64,000 nt of DNA from Sitta carolinensis (lineage: Eukaryota > Chordata > Aves > Passeriformes > Sittidae), in contig JAVUNC010000004.1 in the NCBI GenBank assembly GCA_032173965.1, positions 2,308,501-2,372,500 on the forward strand, given 5' to 3'. How positions within the stretch are numbered: position 1 is the stretch's first letter; every line of letters starts with the position of its first letter. Positions 1 to 10,530 of this stretch are shown piece after piece. The notes under the pieces are model-generated. The model had not been told where the DNA came from and ran no database searches. It was given only the letters and a program-made list of their open reading frames with translations. Both the position numbers and the translations under genes were made by a program.

Positions 1-489
1 GCAGTCAGCTTGGCCAGCCTTGGTAGTAAAGTCAGTAAAATGATGATTTTGCAGTAGCTTACAGGTGTCATTCAGCTTTGTCAGTTTAGGCTGACACTTG
101 ATTTGTACTTTTTGCTGATGCAGGAATAAAGACAAAGGGAAAGGGAGAAAAAAAGTTTTGGTTTTTTTTTTTGCTACCAAACAGGAAATACAATGATGTG
201 GCTTAAGAAGGGCATGCACTTGTGCAAGGCTCTTCTGGAGCAAATATAGCTGTTCCCCAGGAAGAGGGCTGGAAGAAAAAGGCTTTATTTGGAGAATGAA
301 GATTTAGAGTTATATATTAGGAAAGCTGTTCCAGTCTAAGACTAGAAGAAGACTTTTTCCAAGAACCTGGTAGAAAAATAATGCATCAATATGACTGTGA
401 TATCTTCAAGAAGCAGGTGTGGCTTGAGTGGGGAACTTCATGGATCCGACATGGCCTACACCAAGTTTCAGACAAGTCCTGGCTGTAGG
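1..489. other. Unique non-coding sequence
   Basis: AT-rich sequence with a short T run near 160-172. I see no exon-like frame with splice sites, no recognisable repeat and no RNA gene here. Confidence 0.5.
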
Positions 490-935
490 GAATCAGTCTT
501 CCATGTCTCTGTGTCCATCACTCTCCCATGTCTCTGTGTCCATCACTCTCCCATGTCTCTGTGTTGATCACTCCCATGTCTCTGTGTTGATCACTCCCAT
601 GTCTCTGTGTTGATCTCTTTCCCATGTCTCTGTTTTGATCTCTTTCCCATGTCTCTGTGTTGAGCACTCCCATGTCTCTGTGTTGATCTCTTTCCCATGT
701 CTCTGTGTTGATCTCTTCCATGTCTCTGTGTCCATCACTCCCGTGTCACTGTGTTTCTCTCTCCCATGTCTCTGTGTCCATCACTCTCCCATGTCTCTGC
801 TGATCACTCTCCCATGTCTGTGTTGATCACTTCCCTATGTCTCTGTGTTGATCTCTCTCCCATGTCTCTGTGTTGATCACTCCCATGTCTGTGTTGATCA
901 CTCCCATGTCTCCGTGTTGATCACTCTTCCCAGCT
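490..935. repeat. Minisatellite, ~22-24 bp unit
   Basis: About 19 imperfect tandem copies of a unit close to CCCATGTCTCTGTGTTGATC followed by ACT or TCT. Copies differ in the tail (GATCACTC, GATCTCTTTC, TCCATCACTCTC) and a few are shortened, so the array is a mosaic of variant units. Open frames on both strands, rich in CLCVDHSHVS-type or HRDMG-type repeats, are by-products of the repeat and not genes. Confidence 0.95.
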
Positions 936-1085
936 TTCTGTGTAGGTGCATAGCCTGGGAAGGTCCCAGAAAGCCCTCGTTGGGCTGAAGGGCTGAGTCA
1001 AATATCCATTGAGCCTATTTCTTTCCACACTGGGGCAAGAGGAGTCTTACTTAACCATCATTTGGGAAAGCCTCTGGATGTCCGT

Positions 1086-1176
1086 CCATCCATCCATCCA
1101 TCCATCCATCCATCCATCCATCCATCCATCCATCCATCCATCCATCCATCCATCCATCCATCCATCCATCCATCCC
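1086..1176. repeat. (CATC)n microsatellite
   Basis: About 22 uninterrupted CATC units, followed to about 1210 by degenerate CCCTCCAT-like units. The HPSIHPSI and DGWMDGWM open frames across it are simple-repeat artefacts. Confidence 0.97.
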
Positions 1177-1387
1177 TTCATCCCTCCCTCCATCCCTCCA
1201 TCCCTCCCTGTGGCTCCCAGCCCTCAGAGCAGCACCGAGCCCTTCCCGCCGCCGAGCACAGAGCTCGGGAGCTCCAACACGCGCTCGCAGGAGGGGGCCC
1301 GGCTGCAGCATAAATGATCAAAGGGCAGAGCAGGCTGATGTGCAGAGAGACGCTGTGATACGGCAGCAGAGATCCCCTCCAGCCCTC

Positions 1388-1442
1388 GCCGATGCTAATG
1401 CATATATTTACCTCCTGATTGACTTCATAATTAATTGACTAT
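1388..1442. promoter_or_regulatory. Possible homeodomain/POU binding cluster
   Basis: The stretch holds ATGCTAATGCATAT, an octamer-like POU motif, and about 25 bp further on CATAATTAATTGACT, a paired TAATTA homeodomain core. It sits about 350 bp upstream of the SOX-OCT/GATA sites in a stretch free of repeats. Seen: the motifs. Inferred: that they bind anything. Short AT-rich motifs arise often by chance, so confidence is low. Confidence 0.3.
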
Positions 1443-1782
1443 GCGGGGAGGATCCTTCTCTCACCTCCCGGCTCTGAAGAAGCAGCGTGGCACTGGTGTA
1501 AAACGGGGCCACGCCAGGGATGAATGAGGCCTTTTGTCTTTATTTTTTCTGCAAGTGCATAGGAGCCATAAGGAGCCTGTAAGTACATAAATGAGGGCAA
1601 AAATGTGCTTCTTTCAATCCCCAAACTGCAGCAGGAGAAAGTCAGCATAGACATTGAGGCAGTGGTTATAAAGTAGAAAGGTTTGTGTTTTGGCTTGAAG
1701 GTGGATATATTAAAAAAAAAAAAAAGGTAGAAAAGTAGGGGAAATTAATACTTCTATCCCAACGTGAAGAAGGAGAAGAAGC

Positions 1783-1797
1783 ATTTGTTATGCAAAT
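1783..1797 (+). promoter_or_regulatory. SOX-OCT composite motif
   Basis: ATTTGTTATGCAAAT matches 14 of 15 positions of the well-known SOX2/POU5F1 composite element (CWTTGTYATGCAAAT), including a perfect ATGCAAAT octamer and correct spacing of the SOX half. The motif match is direct. Activity as an enhancer is inference from the match and the GATA pair 27 bp downstream. Confidence 0.5.
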
Positions 1798-1824
1798 CTT
1801 TTCATTATTGCAAATCCCGAGTGC

Positions 1825-1838
1825 TGATAAGAGATAAG
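1825..1838 (+). promoter_or_regulatory. Tandem GATA motifs
   Basis: TGATAAGAGATAAG contains two GATAAG cores in the same orientation, 8 bp apart. Together with the SOX-OCT site just upstream it forms a compact cluster typical of developmental enhancers. Function is inferred. Confidence 0.4.
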
Positions 1839-3150
1839 CGTTGTTCTAGCTTTATTTCAAGTAGCTCCTGCCCAGACGCGGGGACGTGATTCTACTGCTG
1901 CGAGAGAAAGAAACAAACACACACATTTTCCCCCTGTACATTTATTTCTGTTACTGGAACACGGATTCTGGAGCTTGCCTGAAAAGGCATTTGGTCCATT
2001 GAGGCTTGTTCATTTTACTGCTTTGTTTTCTGCTAAGGTGACATCTGCTCCTGAATGACCTTCGCATCTTTTCTCGGCGCAGCCTGGCCCGGGTGGCCGC
2101 TCCTTTATGCGCATACATTAACGTGCGGGTGAATCGCAGCTTCAGGAGGGCTGTTCTTTATCCTTTTCATTTTCCCTAATCCCGGAGTCTGCGGGGAACA
2201 AAGGGCTGGATCCTCACGGTGTAAACAGCCAGAGCTGGATGCGGGGATTTACATCCACTACGGCGGTGTGACACCGGTTATCTCCCAAAGCCATTCCCGC
2301 CGTTGCCATCTCCACCATCAAATTCCTTGTCCTTGGTAGAATTTACTGCGTTTCCCCCCGTTTTTTGACTGTTGGGAGGCAGCTGTAAAATCTGTGCGGG
2401 GAGCAGCAGCAGCTCCCATCCCATGTGGGACACAATCCCGCTGCAAGGGTTCAGTGGTGGGGAAAGGCTGGTGCTACAAACATGGCTTGGGATGCTGCTC
2501 CCCATCCCTGTACCAAGATGCTCCCTATTTCTGTGGCCCCAGTGCAGGATCTGTCCACATCCACTGCTGCCTTCCATGGAAATCAATGCTCAGCCCTGCA
2601 TTTAGCCGAGGCTCAGTCCTCTGTCTGCCTGGCTATTAAATTACTTTGCCACGTGACAGAGGAGCTTCCAAAGTTTGCAGCATAATTTCAGTCTCATATG
2701 CAGCTCTTCAAGCCATTTTCCCTCCTCTCCCATTGTTTCACTGCTCTCTCCCCATTCTGCATCTTGGTGTTACAACAGGAATATTCCACTTGCCCCATCT
2801 CCCTTTGTCTGGCACCGTTGCTTTTTTGCATCACCACCAAATGAAATCAATTTTAGAACTGATTGCTCTGCCCTGGCACTGGAATGACATGCCGACAGTT
2901 TCTGCTACAAATTCTCCTTGCTGTCCATAATAAGTTACTTAACCATTCCATTATTTCATGCCGGCTCCCGGTGGGTTTGAGTTGCACAAGGCGTCGTTCT
3001 GATGAAATTGGCACCGGCTTTTAAAAAATCCAAATCAATTATATCTCCTGGGCCTTGCTCAAGACTTTTAAAGAGGTTACTTAGGCAGGATCTTCATTTT
3101 GCACATCTGGGTGGAAAATGCATAGGCATTTTTTCCCCTCTCATGTTTTG
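1839..3150. other. Unique non-coding sequence
   Basis: No convincing exon and no known repeat. The part at 1860-2290 is richer in CpG than its surroundings (for example near 1873-1905 and 2075-2140), which could mean a constrained regulatory region. Short frames at 2278-2930 lack codon bias and splice sites. Confidence 0.4.
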
Positions 3151-3162
3151 TTTTTTTGTGTT

Positions 3163-3199
3163 TGGTTTTTTTTTTTGCTTTTTTTTTTTTTTTTTTTTT
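3163..3199. repeat. Poly-T tract
   Basis: Two T runs split by GC, the second 21 T long (3179-3199). It is probably a slippage-prone homopolymer. There is no adjacent retrocopy that would make it a poly-A tail. Confidence 0.8.
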
Positions 3200-3471
3200 A
3201 TAAAATTGTTTATCATTGGAAGACTCAGGGAGCTCACTCCAGGAGGAAATTTGGCTGATGTTTATGGCAAGGCTCCAGTGTCTTTAATGAATGAAATGTT
3301 GATCACTTGAACAACAGGATCAGCAATATGGCAGGGATGTGATAGCCCTTTTCTCCATCCTGGATATGAAGTGCCAGATAACACCATTGTGTCAGAGGGC
3401 AGCTCCCAACAGAGGGGAACAATCACAATCAGGGTGTCAGACCTGGTTTCTTCTCCCATCTCCATTGGCAG

Positions 3472-3521
3472 CTGGAATTAGGTGATCTTCAAGGTCCTTT
3501 CCAACCCTAACCACTCTCTGG
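3472..3521 (+). mobile_element. CR1 LINE 3'-end fragment
   Basis: A scrap of about 50 bp matching the CR1 terminus (GTGATCTTCAAGGTCCTTTC then CCAACCCTAACCACTCT). It is the smallest clear plus-strand fragment in the window and is strongly 5'-truncated and decayed. Confidence 0.7.
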
Positions 3522-3524
3522 CCT

Positions 3525-5070
3525 TCTCCCCAGGAAGACTATCCCTGGAGCTAATCCATGTCTTTTTTTTCTATTCAGAGGGATATTGAAATCCAATATT
3601 ACCTATCCTGGCAAGCTTTCTGGTAACAATTGGAAGCAATTAATCCTAATGAACTTTTTAATCAACAATTTCACTAGATTTCTCAATCTTCTCAAGCAAG
3701 TTTTACTTGATCTATTTTTTAAATGAACACTGAAATGTTCCTTTATGGAAAAGAAAAAAATCGACTCCCTCACTTCTTCGAGGTCATATCGTTATGCAAA
3801 AAACCCACATGTGCACAACTTCCCACCTTTTTAAAAAATCAAACCTAAATCTGACTTCTTCTAAGTACCTAATGGGAGCTGCAATTTCTTGCTAATTATA
3901 TAATTACTCCAGATTGTTATGTAGCACTGGCAATCAAACACTCGAAATACTTTTAGCTTGAAGAAAGTAATTACGTAATTCCAGCGAAGCCGCATTCATT
4001 GCTGCTCCCTTCTCCCTGTGGCTTCATGTCCACAGCCAGCAGGGCTCAGACAGCCCTGGCACATCACGTTATAGCACCTGAGGGCCAGGCTGGCTATGAA
4101 GAAAGGGTTTAATGTGAAAAAAAATCTTATTTATACAAACAGTGAGATGGATGTGTATATAAATATTATGTATATATTTATTATATTCTAGATTTTGAAG
4201 CCTTTTTCTTTTTAGAGGCCAACAGGACCATGCTTAGCCCATCATGGCAGTCCCCCAGGAGACCTCCCTGTCACAGTGGCTGATATGGTCCCAGTCCTGG
4301 GGATTCCCAGTGGATATTTTCATAGGAAGAGTTTGCCCAGAGCCGGTGACAGCTCAAGTGTAGCCTGATTGTTATTCACCAGCTCCTGCACACCTGGACC
4401 AGAGCCCTGCAGCTTTACATGTCTGACCAACACAGAGAGAAAAATTCCCTTGTCCCCTATCCCTCAGGGTAATGTCCCTTGACACTGAATGCTTTCAATT
4501 CAGGTGACAGTTCTGCCTCTGGGGTCTCCACGTTCCCTGCTCCCCATGACAAGACACTCAGGTGGTGCTTTAGTCTTCAATCCTACACTGTAATTGCTTC
4601 CTTTTCACTGCAAGCCTCATGGAGAATGAAGATGTGTTTGTTTCAGTGAGAGCTGTATGACATTTCAACGTTTCACCAACTTTTTGGTTCAGACTTAAAG
4701 TAGGTTTTGAAAACAGTTACCAGGTTTTCCGTAAGGAGCAGGGAGAAAAATAAATAATAAGAACAAAAATAGTTAAACACCAGACTGAATATTTGACAAA
4801 AAGCAAAAGGTCTGGGATTTGATGCTGTTCAGTTGAGAAGAACTCATTGATATCCACTGAATTAAACAAGAACCTCCTGCTGCATTGCTTATATTATGGT
4901 GACCATGATTCAAAGACCAGAAGTTATAATGGTTTTTATTTCTGTCTCTATTTCTGTACCATGGTCCCAATGACTCTTCCTTCTTGCTTGGTCTCATTTT
5001 GGTTATTTTTAATTGCTGTAGTTTTGTTTTTTCTTCCCCAGGACTAAGTTCTGAGAGCAGACCCTCTCTT
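3525..5070. other. Unique AT-rich non-coding sequence
   Basis: Contains a TATATATTTATTATA stretch near 4160-4190. I see no coding exon, RNA gene or recognised repeat. Confidence 0.45.
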
Positions 5071-5076
5071 TAAAGC

Positions 5077-5444
5077 ATCACAGAAGGTTTGGTGTTGACA
5101 GAGATTTCTAGAGGCCACCCAGTGCCACCCCCTGAGATATCAGGGTCACTGGAGAAGGTCACACAGGGTCTCATTCAGGTGGCTTTGGAATATCTGCAGT
5201 GCAGGAGACTCCACAACCTCCCTGGGAAGACTGTTCCAGTGCTCCCTCACCCTCAGAACAAGAAAGCTTTTCCCCATATTCAGACAGAAATTCCGAATGT
5301 TTTGGTTTGTGTCCATTGCCCCTTGCACTACTAAAGGAGCCTGACCCCATCCTCCTGAGAGCTGCCCTTAAGTTATTTGTGTGCATTGACAAGATCCCCC
5401 CTCAATCCTCTCTCCCTCACACTTTCCCTTTATGAGATGCTCCA
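5077..5444 (-). mobile_element. CR1 LINE 3' fragment, older group
   Basis: Reads as the reverse complement of a CR1 3' region: TCACAGAAGGTTTGG at the 3' terminus, then GGTCACACAGGGT, CACAACCTCCCTGGGAAG and TCCAGTGCTCCCTCACCCTC, ending at TTTATGAGATGCTCCAG. At about 370 bp it is one of the longest copies. Its wording (a GTCACACAGG segment) differs from the other copies, so it belongs to a separate CR1 subfamily. The minus-strand 60-residue frame (NIRNFCLNMGKSFL and so on) is a relic of CR1 sequence. Confidence 0.85.
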
Positions 5445-5520
5445 GAGAATCCCAGGATCCCACAATGGTTTGGGTGGGAAGAGACCTTAAAGCTCACCTC
5501 GTTCCAACCCCCTGGCACAG
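5445..5520 (-). mobile_element. CR1 LINE 3'-end fragment
   Basis: Starts with GAATCCCAGGATCCCACAATGG, a decayed CR1 terminal octamer run, then GTTTGGGTGGGAAGAGACC and CCAACCCCCTGGCAC. It lies directly against the preceding CR1, so one inserted at or beside the end of the other. Confidence 0.8.
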
Positions 5521-5544
5521 GCAGGCAAACCTCCCACAAAACCA

Positions 5545-5697
5545 CAGATGGGATACTGGGAAGAAATTCTTCCTGTGAGGGTGGTGAGGGCCTGGCACAG
5601 GTTTCCCACAGAAGCTGTGGCTGCCCCTGAATCCCTGGAAGTGTCCCAAGTCTAGGCTGGACAGGACTAGGGCTTGGAGCAACCTGGGATAGTGGTG
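5545..5697 (+). mobile_element. CR1 LINE 3' fragment
   Basis: Sense-strand CR1 (GGGAAGAAATTCTTCCTGTG, GGTGGTGAGGGCCTGGCAC, GAAGCTGTGGCTGCCCCTG, CTTGGAGCAACCTGGGATAG) that stops before the usual terminus. It points the opposite way to its two left neighbours, giving a nested three-part CR1 cluster. Confidence 0.88.
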
Positions 5698-6488
5698 TAG
5701 TTTAGCCCTCACTTTGCTGGAAAGCATTTTCATCTAACCCAGAGTGCAAATTGACCTGGAAAAAATCCCTCTGTTGGAGATGATCAGAGATGATCTGTTT
5801 AGACTTGGTAGAAAAAGCACCCATATATTTTTGTATATGTATAACCTCTTCCATTTTCCTTGTCCCTCCTAAACTGGGGCAGTCCTCTGTTTAGTCATTC
5901 CTGGGGTTGAAACCAGCATGGAATGCTAAATGGATTAATTATTACTACATCACTCTAAATTTAGACAGCTTCCTTTCAGAATTAGATTTCTTCAGGTTTA
6001 TGCCATTACATTTCTTAAATGTACATTTTCAATCACATTAGCAATTATGAATACATTACATTTATTTTCTTTTTGAAATATTTTACCGTTGTACCTTTAG
6101 GATATGAAATACACAGAGTGTCCTACCCAGGCAGAAATGTGAGGTCACTACTGTCCATGATTTCATTGCATATCTCACAATTTTAAGGATAATCCTGGGA
6201 CCTTTTCCAAGAACCATCAGTTATCTCCTTATATGAGGAAATCAACTTTCATATTTGAAGGAACTTTTTATCTCCTGCACTTGCAGAGATGTTGTAGGAG
6301 TCTGTCCAACACGGAAGGCTGGGTTAGGATTAGAAGATATTAAAAGTCTCTTCCAACACAAGCTGGTCTAGAATTCTAGGAATCTTGAAAAACATGGAGC
6401 ACTTGCAAAAACCAGGAGGTGAATAAAAATAATTGACATTCAAGCTAAAACTCCCATCTCTCCTGGTTCCCACAGCAAAGGGTTCCTG
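5698..6488. other. Unique non-coding sequence
   Basis: AT-rich. A very decayed CR1-like tail may lie at about 6320-6375 (TAAAAGTCTCTTCCAACACA), but it is too weak to call. Nothing else is seen. Confidence 0.4.
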
Positions 6489-7524
6489 CCCCCAGGGAAG
6501 GGTCTCGGGGTAGTCCCCCTCCAGGACTGCCTGCACTGCTGGCAGTCACTCAGGCCTGGGGACTTCTTGGTGCCCTTTGGTGGCTCTGCTTTGGGGCTCA
6601 GCGATGCTTCTGCACCTCTTGGGTGCCGTTCCCTGGGGCCCTCTGCACTCCCTTCCCATTGCACGCACACACAGGCAGGTTATGGAGGGAATTGTGTTAA
6701 TGGAAAAGCAGAACAGTGAACAAACATCTTCATCTACATCTTCCCCTGCAACATCAAAACCAGCCTTGCTCCATCCCCAAATGATGGGAGCTCTCAAAAG
6801 GCCTGATCCTGTATTTCTGCTCCAGCTGTGCCTGTGGGAGCCGTGAGCTGGCTCTCAGCTCTGGGCAGAGAGTCCTTCTTGCTCTTCTTCCCTCCCATTC
6901 CCAGCCTGATGCCGCGTGTGGACACGCTGCCCTGGGGTGCTGGCAGGCCTGTCCCTGCATCCTGCTGTGGCTCCTGCTGTTTGCTGCCAGTGGCGCTGCC
7001 GTGCTGTGTGCTCAGGGTGCCTTTGGAGCTCTGTTCCCCGAGGGGCACCTTCCCAGGCAGGCAGAGCCGGGTGCCTTTGCGCTGGGGGCTGGTGCCGCTG
7101 GTGCCCGCAGAGCCCGTGGGCACGGGCAGCTCTGTTGGCTGGACACGGCTCTGGACTCTGCTCTTGGAACTCTCCAGGGCTGGAATGTTGGCGCTCCCGT
7201 TGTTCTGTCACTCAGCCAGGCATGTTGGGGGGCCCTTGTCCTGCCCCACCCACAACAGTTCTGCCAGCTCTTGGTGGGCAGAGGAAGGGTGAACCCCAGA
7301 GCCGGAATTACTGAATATCCTGAGATTTTAGGGGCCCACCAGGATTATTGATCTACTCCCTGTCCCGGCACAGACATCCCAACAATCCCACCCTGTGCAT
7401 CCCTGAGAGACTTGTCCAAATGCTCCTGGAGCTCTGGAAGCCTTGGGGCTGTGCCAGTTCCCTGGGGAGCTATTCCAGTGCCCAACACCCTCTGGGGGAG
7501 GAACTTTTGCCTGATATCCAACCT
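6489..7524 (+). repeat. 1,036-bp inverted duplicate, copy 1
   Basis: This block reappears as its reverse complement at 19154-20189. Reading the two side by side, I find only a few differences: two substitutions near 6729-6745, a 2-bp CT/AG length change near 6870, and a small cluster near 7495-7507, so identity is about 99%. The right end is a minus-strand CR1 3' end (7305 on). The remaining ~815 bp is GC-rich and unlike any CR1 section I know. Orientation + is arbitrary. The near identity points to recent duplication or gene conversion, or a young, unnamed repeat family. Confidence 0.9.
6794..7123 (-). pseudogene. Protein-like frame in duplicate copy 1
   Basis: The minus strand reads PTGSAGTSGTSPQRKGTRL, then a Ser/Gln-rich stretch, then LGMGGKKSKKDS. 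It then diverges from copy 2 because of a 2-bp insertion, reading on through LPRAESQLTAPTGTAGAEIQ to a stop. The composition resembles a disordered protein tail, but there is no ATG start, no splice acceptor and no family I recognise. It may be a captured gene piece or chance in GC-rich DNA. Confidence 0.2.
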
Positions 7525-7560
7525 GATATCCCCAGGCACAGCTGAAAGGGTTGGTGATAG
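7305..7560 (-). mobile_element. CR1 LINE 3' fragment, 'CTCAGGATAT' group
   Basis: Starts with a mutated terminus (ATTACTGAATATCCTGAGA) and continues through GGCCCACCAGGATTATTGA, CAATCCCACCCTGTGCATCC and CTCCTGGAGCTCTGGAAGCC. It overlaps the right part of the 1,036-bp duplicate, so this CR1 was part of the duplicated unit. Its last ~35 bp (after 7524) differ from the other copy. Confidence 0.85.
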
Positions 7561-9970
7561 AGCTGCCTTGCTGCAGGGAGACTGGATTTTGTAAACAGGC
7601 CTGGAGAAGGCCACTTCTACACGGCCTCAGCCCACAGCAATGCCATGTCTTTATTTATTTATTTATTGGTGTGATTGTCTCATCAGGGCAGTGAGTGGAG
7701 AGATCTGAACAAGGCTCTCAAAGGAATTTTGGTAAATCTCATGGAAATAATGGTTACATTAGATGTGCCATTCCTAAATCCTGTTTATGCTATTGGGCAC
7801 TGAGGCTGTCATGGCTCAGGTTTTAGGTCTACCCCATCAATCTGGTAGGAAGGTTGATTGTGCAAGTCAGCACAATCCAGAGAATTGGAGGATGGTTTTA
7901 TTTCATTAATTCTGGGTATGGGTTTCTCTAGCAGGATGCTGGGTACCAGGGATTTATGCCCTCCTTTCTCTGAAGAGTTTCAGCTCCCATCTCCGTAGAG
8001 CTTTGATCCCAGGATGGGGTGTTGGTGCACTATCTTTCTTCAGTGGAAGCTTTTCAGCTTTACTTGGCATTTGAATATTAAATTAGAGAAAACACAGCCC
8101 TTTAGGCTGGAAGGGGAGGCCCAGGCTGGGCTGGGCTGTAAAGCTGTGAGGGCAGGGAAATGGTCAGCACGTTCCCTGGCCTAGTTTTGGTCTGTGCCAA
8201 CTGACATTGACCCAAAAATTCCCCAGGCACAGCCAAGGGCCAGGGCTCACTCCCAATGAACGGTGTGGACATGGCCAGCCTTGTTTTGGGGACAGGGAGC
8301 TCAGTTGTACCACTTGGCCTCAGGGCAAAGAGCCATTCCCTGACCTTTGTTCATTCCCATTCAGTTTGTCAGTGGGAAGGAAGGCGATGAATTAATTGAT
8401 GGAGCAAGGGCTGGGTCACAGGGCTCTCCCAGCAGCTCCAGGAACATATGGCCCATTAGAGACTCATCTGGAGAGCTTCAGCACAAGGAGTTTAAAGGGT
8501 TCCCTTCCTGAGAGGAAGAAATACAAGGGCAAACCTACTTGCCCATCCCACCAATTTACTGATTAGCGGATGTGTTGTAACAGCAGTGATTTGCTGAATT
8601 TGAAAATAAAATCCCCCCCTTTTTTTTTTTTTTTTTTTATGACAGCGAAGTCTCAAGTACCTGGACTGTGAAATCTGTAAGTGGGAAGGCCCCTATATAA
8701 GATACGATAAACAAGTACCCTTTTGATGGCATGGGAAAGCAGCAGAGGCTGGTGTTGCCCATCCCAGCCCTGCCCCAGTGCAGGGGGCACAGCAGATCTC
8801 AGGAGACAAGCACACCAAGGTGCTGAGACAGCTCCTGCTCATGGCTTTGTGGTTCTGGGACATGGCAAGCCTCCTTTGAAGATTTAGTCCTTGTCCTAGA
8901 AAATTTAGTTTTGGTCCTAGAAAATTTACTCACAGGTCTGTGGTCAGATAAAATTATTGCCTGCCAAAGAAATGAGTTCCATGCGTGGATCCCTTCACAT
9001 AAAGCTGTATATAGAAGTATAGATGGGTGAGTACAAGTGTGTATTTATACAAATATTTACACATCTTTTTATTTGGTTGTATGTAAACACATCTACAGAA
9101 GCTGATTTTGACACACACACAAAAACATTGAAACTTTGAAGCAATTCCACAATAAAGAGTAAATAGGGAAAAATGCCTTTTTCAAAGGCCTCATTTTACC
9201 ATAAAACTTGAGGGTGCAGCAGCTTTGCTGTGGCTTCATCCAACTCATACCCGCCTTGTGACTAGAGGTGGAAATGGAGCTCAACACCCTGCCAGAACTG
9301 CTTGTGTCACATGTTAAACACACCCACAATACCCCATTTTTTCCAGTCTTGCACTTGCTATTTTATATCTCATATCTAGGGTCGTCTCGCTGGTCAGTCT
9401 TAGCCTGGGTGGAAACCTCGTTTGCCACCTGAGATTTAATTTTCTGCCTCTTTCTTACATCAGTAAGCGAATCTTTGATGTTCTCTCTGCTTTCCCGCAG
9501 CTTTATCTTTGGCTGGATTGTACTACCTTGGGAACAGGAGTCTTGGAACAGAACAGCATTGATGCAGAGACTGTCAGTCAGGGAGAAGTCAATCTTGTTC
9601 TTCCTTTAATCATGTGGGCTTTCCCCTTTCCAGTTCTTGGTGACTTTCCTCCTACAGGAAATGAGTAGGATCTTCTGGCTCTGACTATTATAACATTTTA
9701 CCACATGTGTTCTCTTTTGTTCCTAATTTCTCTTCAAAAGCGACTGCCTGGGTTGCTTTTCCCATGTTAAACCTGGTGAAAAAAATAGATTTTTATTTCT
9801 CCTTCAGCAGCTTGCAACAGATCTTGAAACCTGTCCTCATTGTACAGTTCCCCACTGTAGCGTGTATCTTTACTATTTCAGGCACTAATGAATTTTATTT
9901 ATCCTCTCAACACCCCTTGCCTTTGCAAGGGGAGAAACACTGTGTGGTTGTCCCCACATCATGGGTGTGG
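7561..9970. other. Unique non-coding sequence
   Basis: Contains a (TTTA)n run at 7650-7667 and a T tract at 8617-8639. No exon with codon bias and splice sites, and no known repeat. A 314-codon frame that starts at 9707 runs into the CR1 copies to the right and is not credible. Confidence 0.45.
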
Positions 9971-9975
9971 TGTTC

Positions 9976-10145
9976 TACAGAATCAGAACGGTTTGGGTTG
10001 GAAGGGAGCTTAAAGATCCTCTCATCCCACCCCTGCCATGGGCAGGGACACCTTCCACTATCTCAGGTCGCTCCAAGTTCCATCCATCCAGCCTGGCCTG
10101 GGTCGCTTCCAGGGATGGGGCAGCCACAGCTTCTCTGGGCACCCT
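9976..10145 (-). mobile_element. CR1 LINE 3' fragment
   Basis: Shows ACAGAATCAGAACGG, GTTTGGGTTGGAAGGGAGC, CCATGGGCAGGGACACCTTC and CCACAGCTTCTCTGGGCACC in antisense order. It keeps about 170 bp from the 3' terminus. Confidence 0.92.
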
Positions 10146-10304
10146 CCTGGGCCTGGAGAATTTGGACTCACACAAGAGAACACTGGAGCAATGACACCAA
10201 CCCCGAACATGGCTCTGGCATCCCCTTGGGGTTTCGTCCCAAGATTTTCTGCCCCCACAGGTTCCTCTGTGTCACTAAATGGAAACCCACCCCAGATGAG
10301 GGCA

Positions 10305-10530
10305 CATGTAGGTTGGAAAAGACCCTCAAGACCATCGAGTCCGAGCCCAGAGCACTGAGTGCCACATCCATTCTTTGGACACCTCCAGGGATGGGGACTT
10401 CAAACCTCCCTGAGCAGCCCCTTCCAATGCCTGACACCCTCTCCATGAAGAAAATCTTCCTGATGTCCAACCTGGCCCTCCCCTGGCACAGCTGGAGGCC
10501 ACGTCCTCGTGTCCTGTCACTCATCCGTAC
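10305..10530 (-). mobile_element. CR1 LINE fragment, 'GAGCCC/CACTGAGTGCCAC' group
   Basis: Starts at TGTAGGTTGGAAAAGACCC and continues through ACCATCGAGTCCGAGCCCAG, AGTGCCACATCCATTCTTTG and CCTGATGTCCAACCTGGCCC. This wording defines a different CR1 group from the copy 160 bp to its left. The same group recurs at 37351, 54750 and 56913. Confidence 0.85.

Noticed and set aside
1009..1317. HPSIHPSI and DGWMDGWM repeat proteins
   Set aside because: Direct translation of the (CATC)n microsatellite on each strand.
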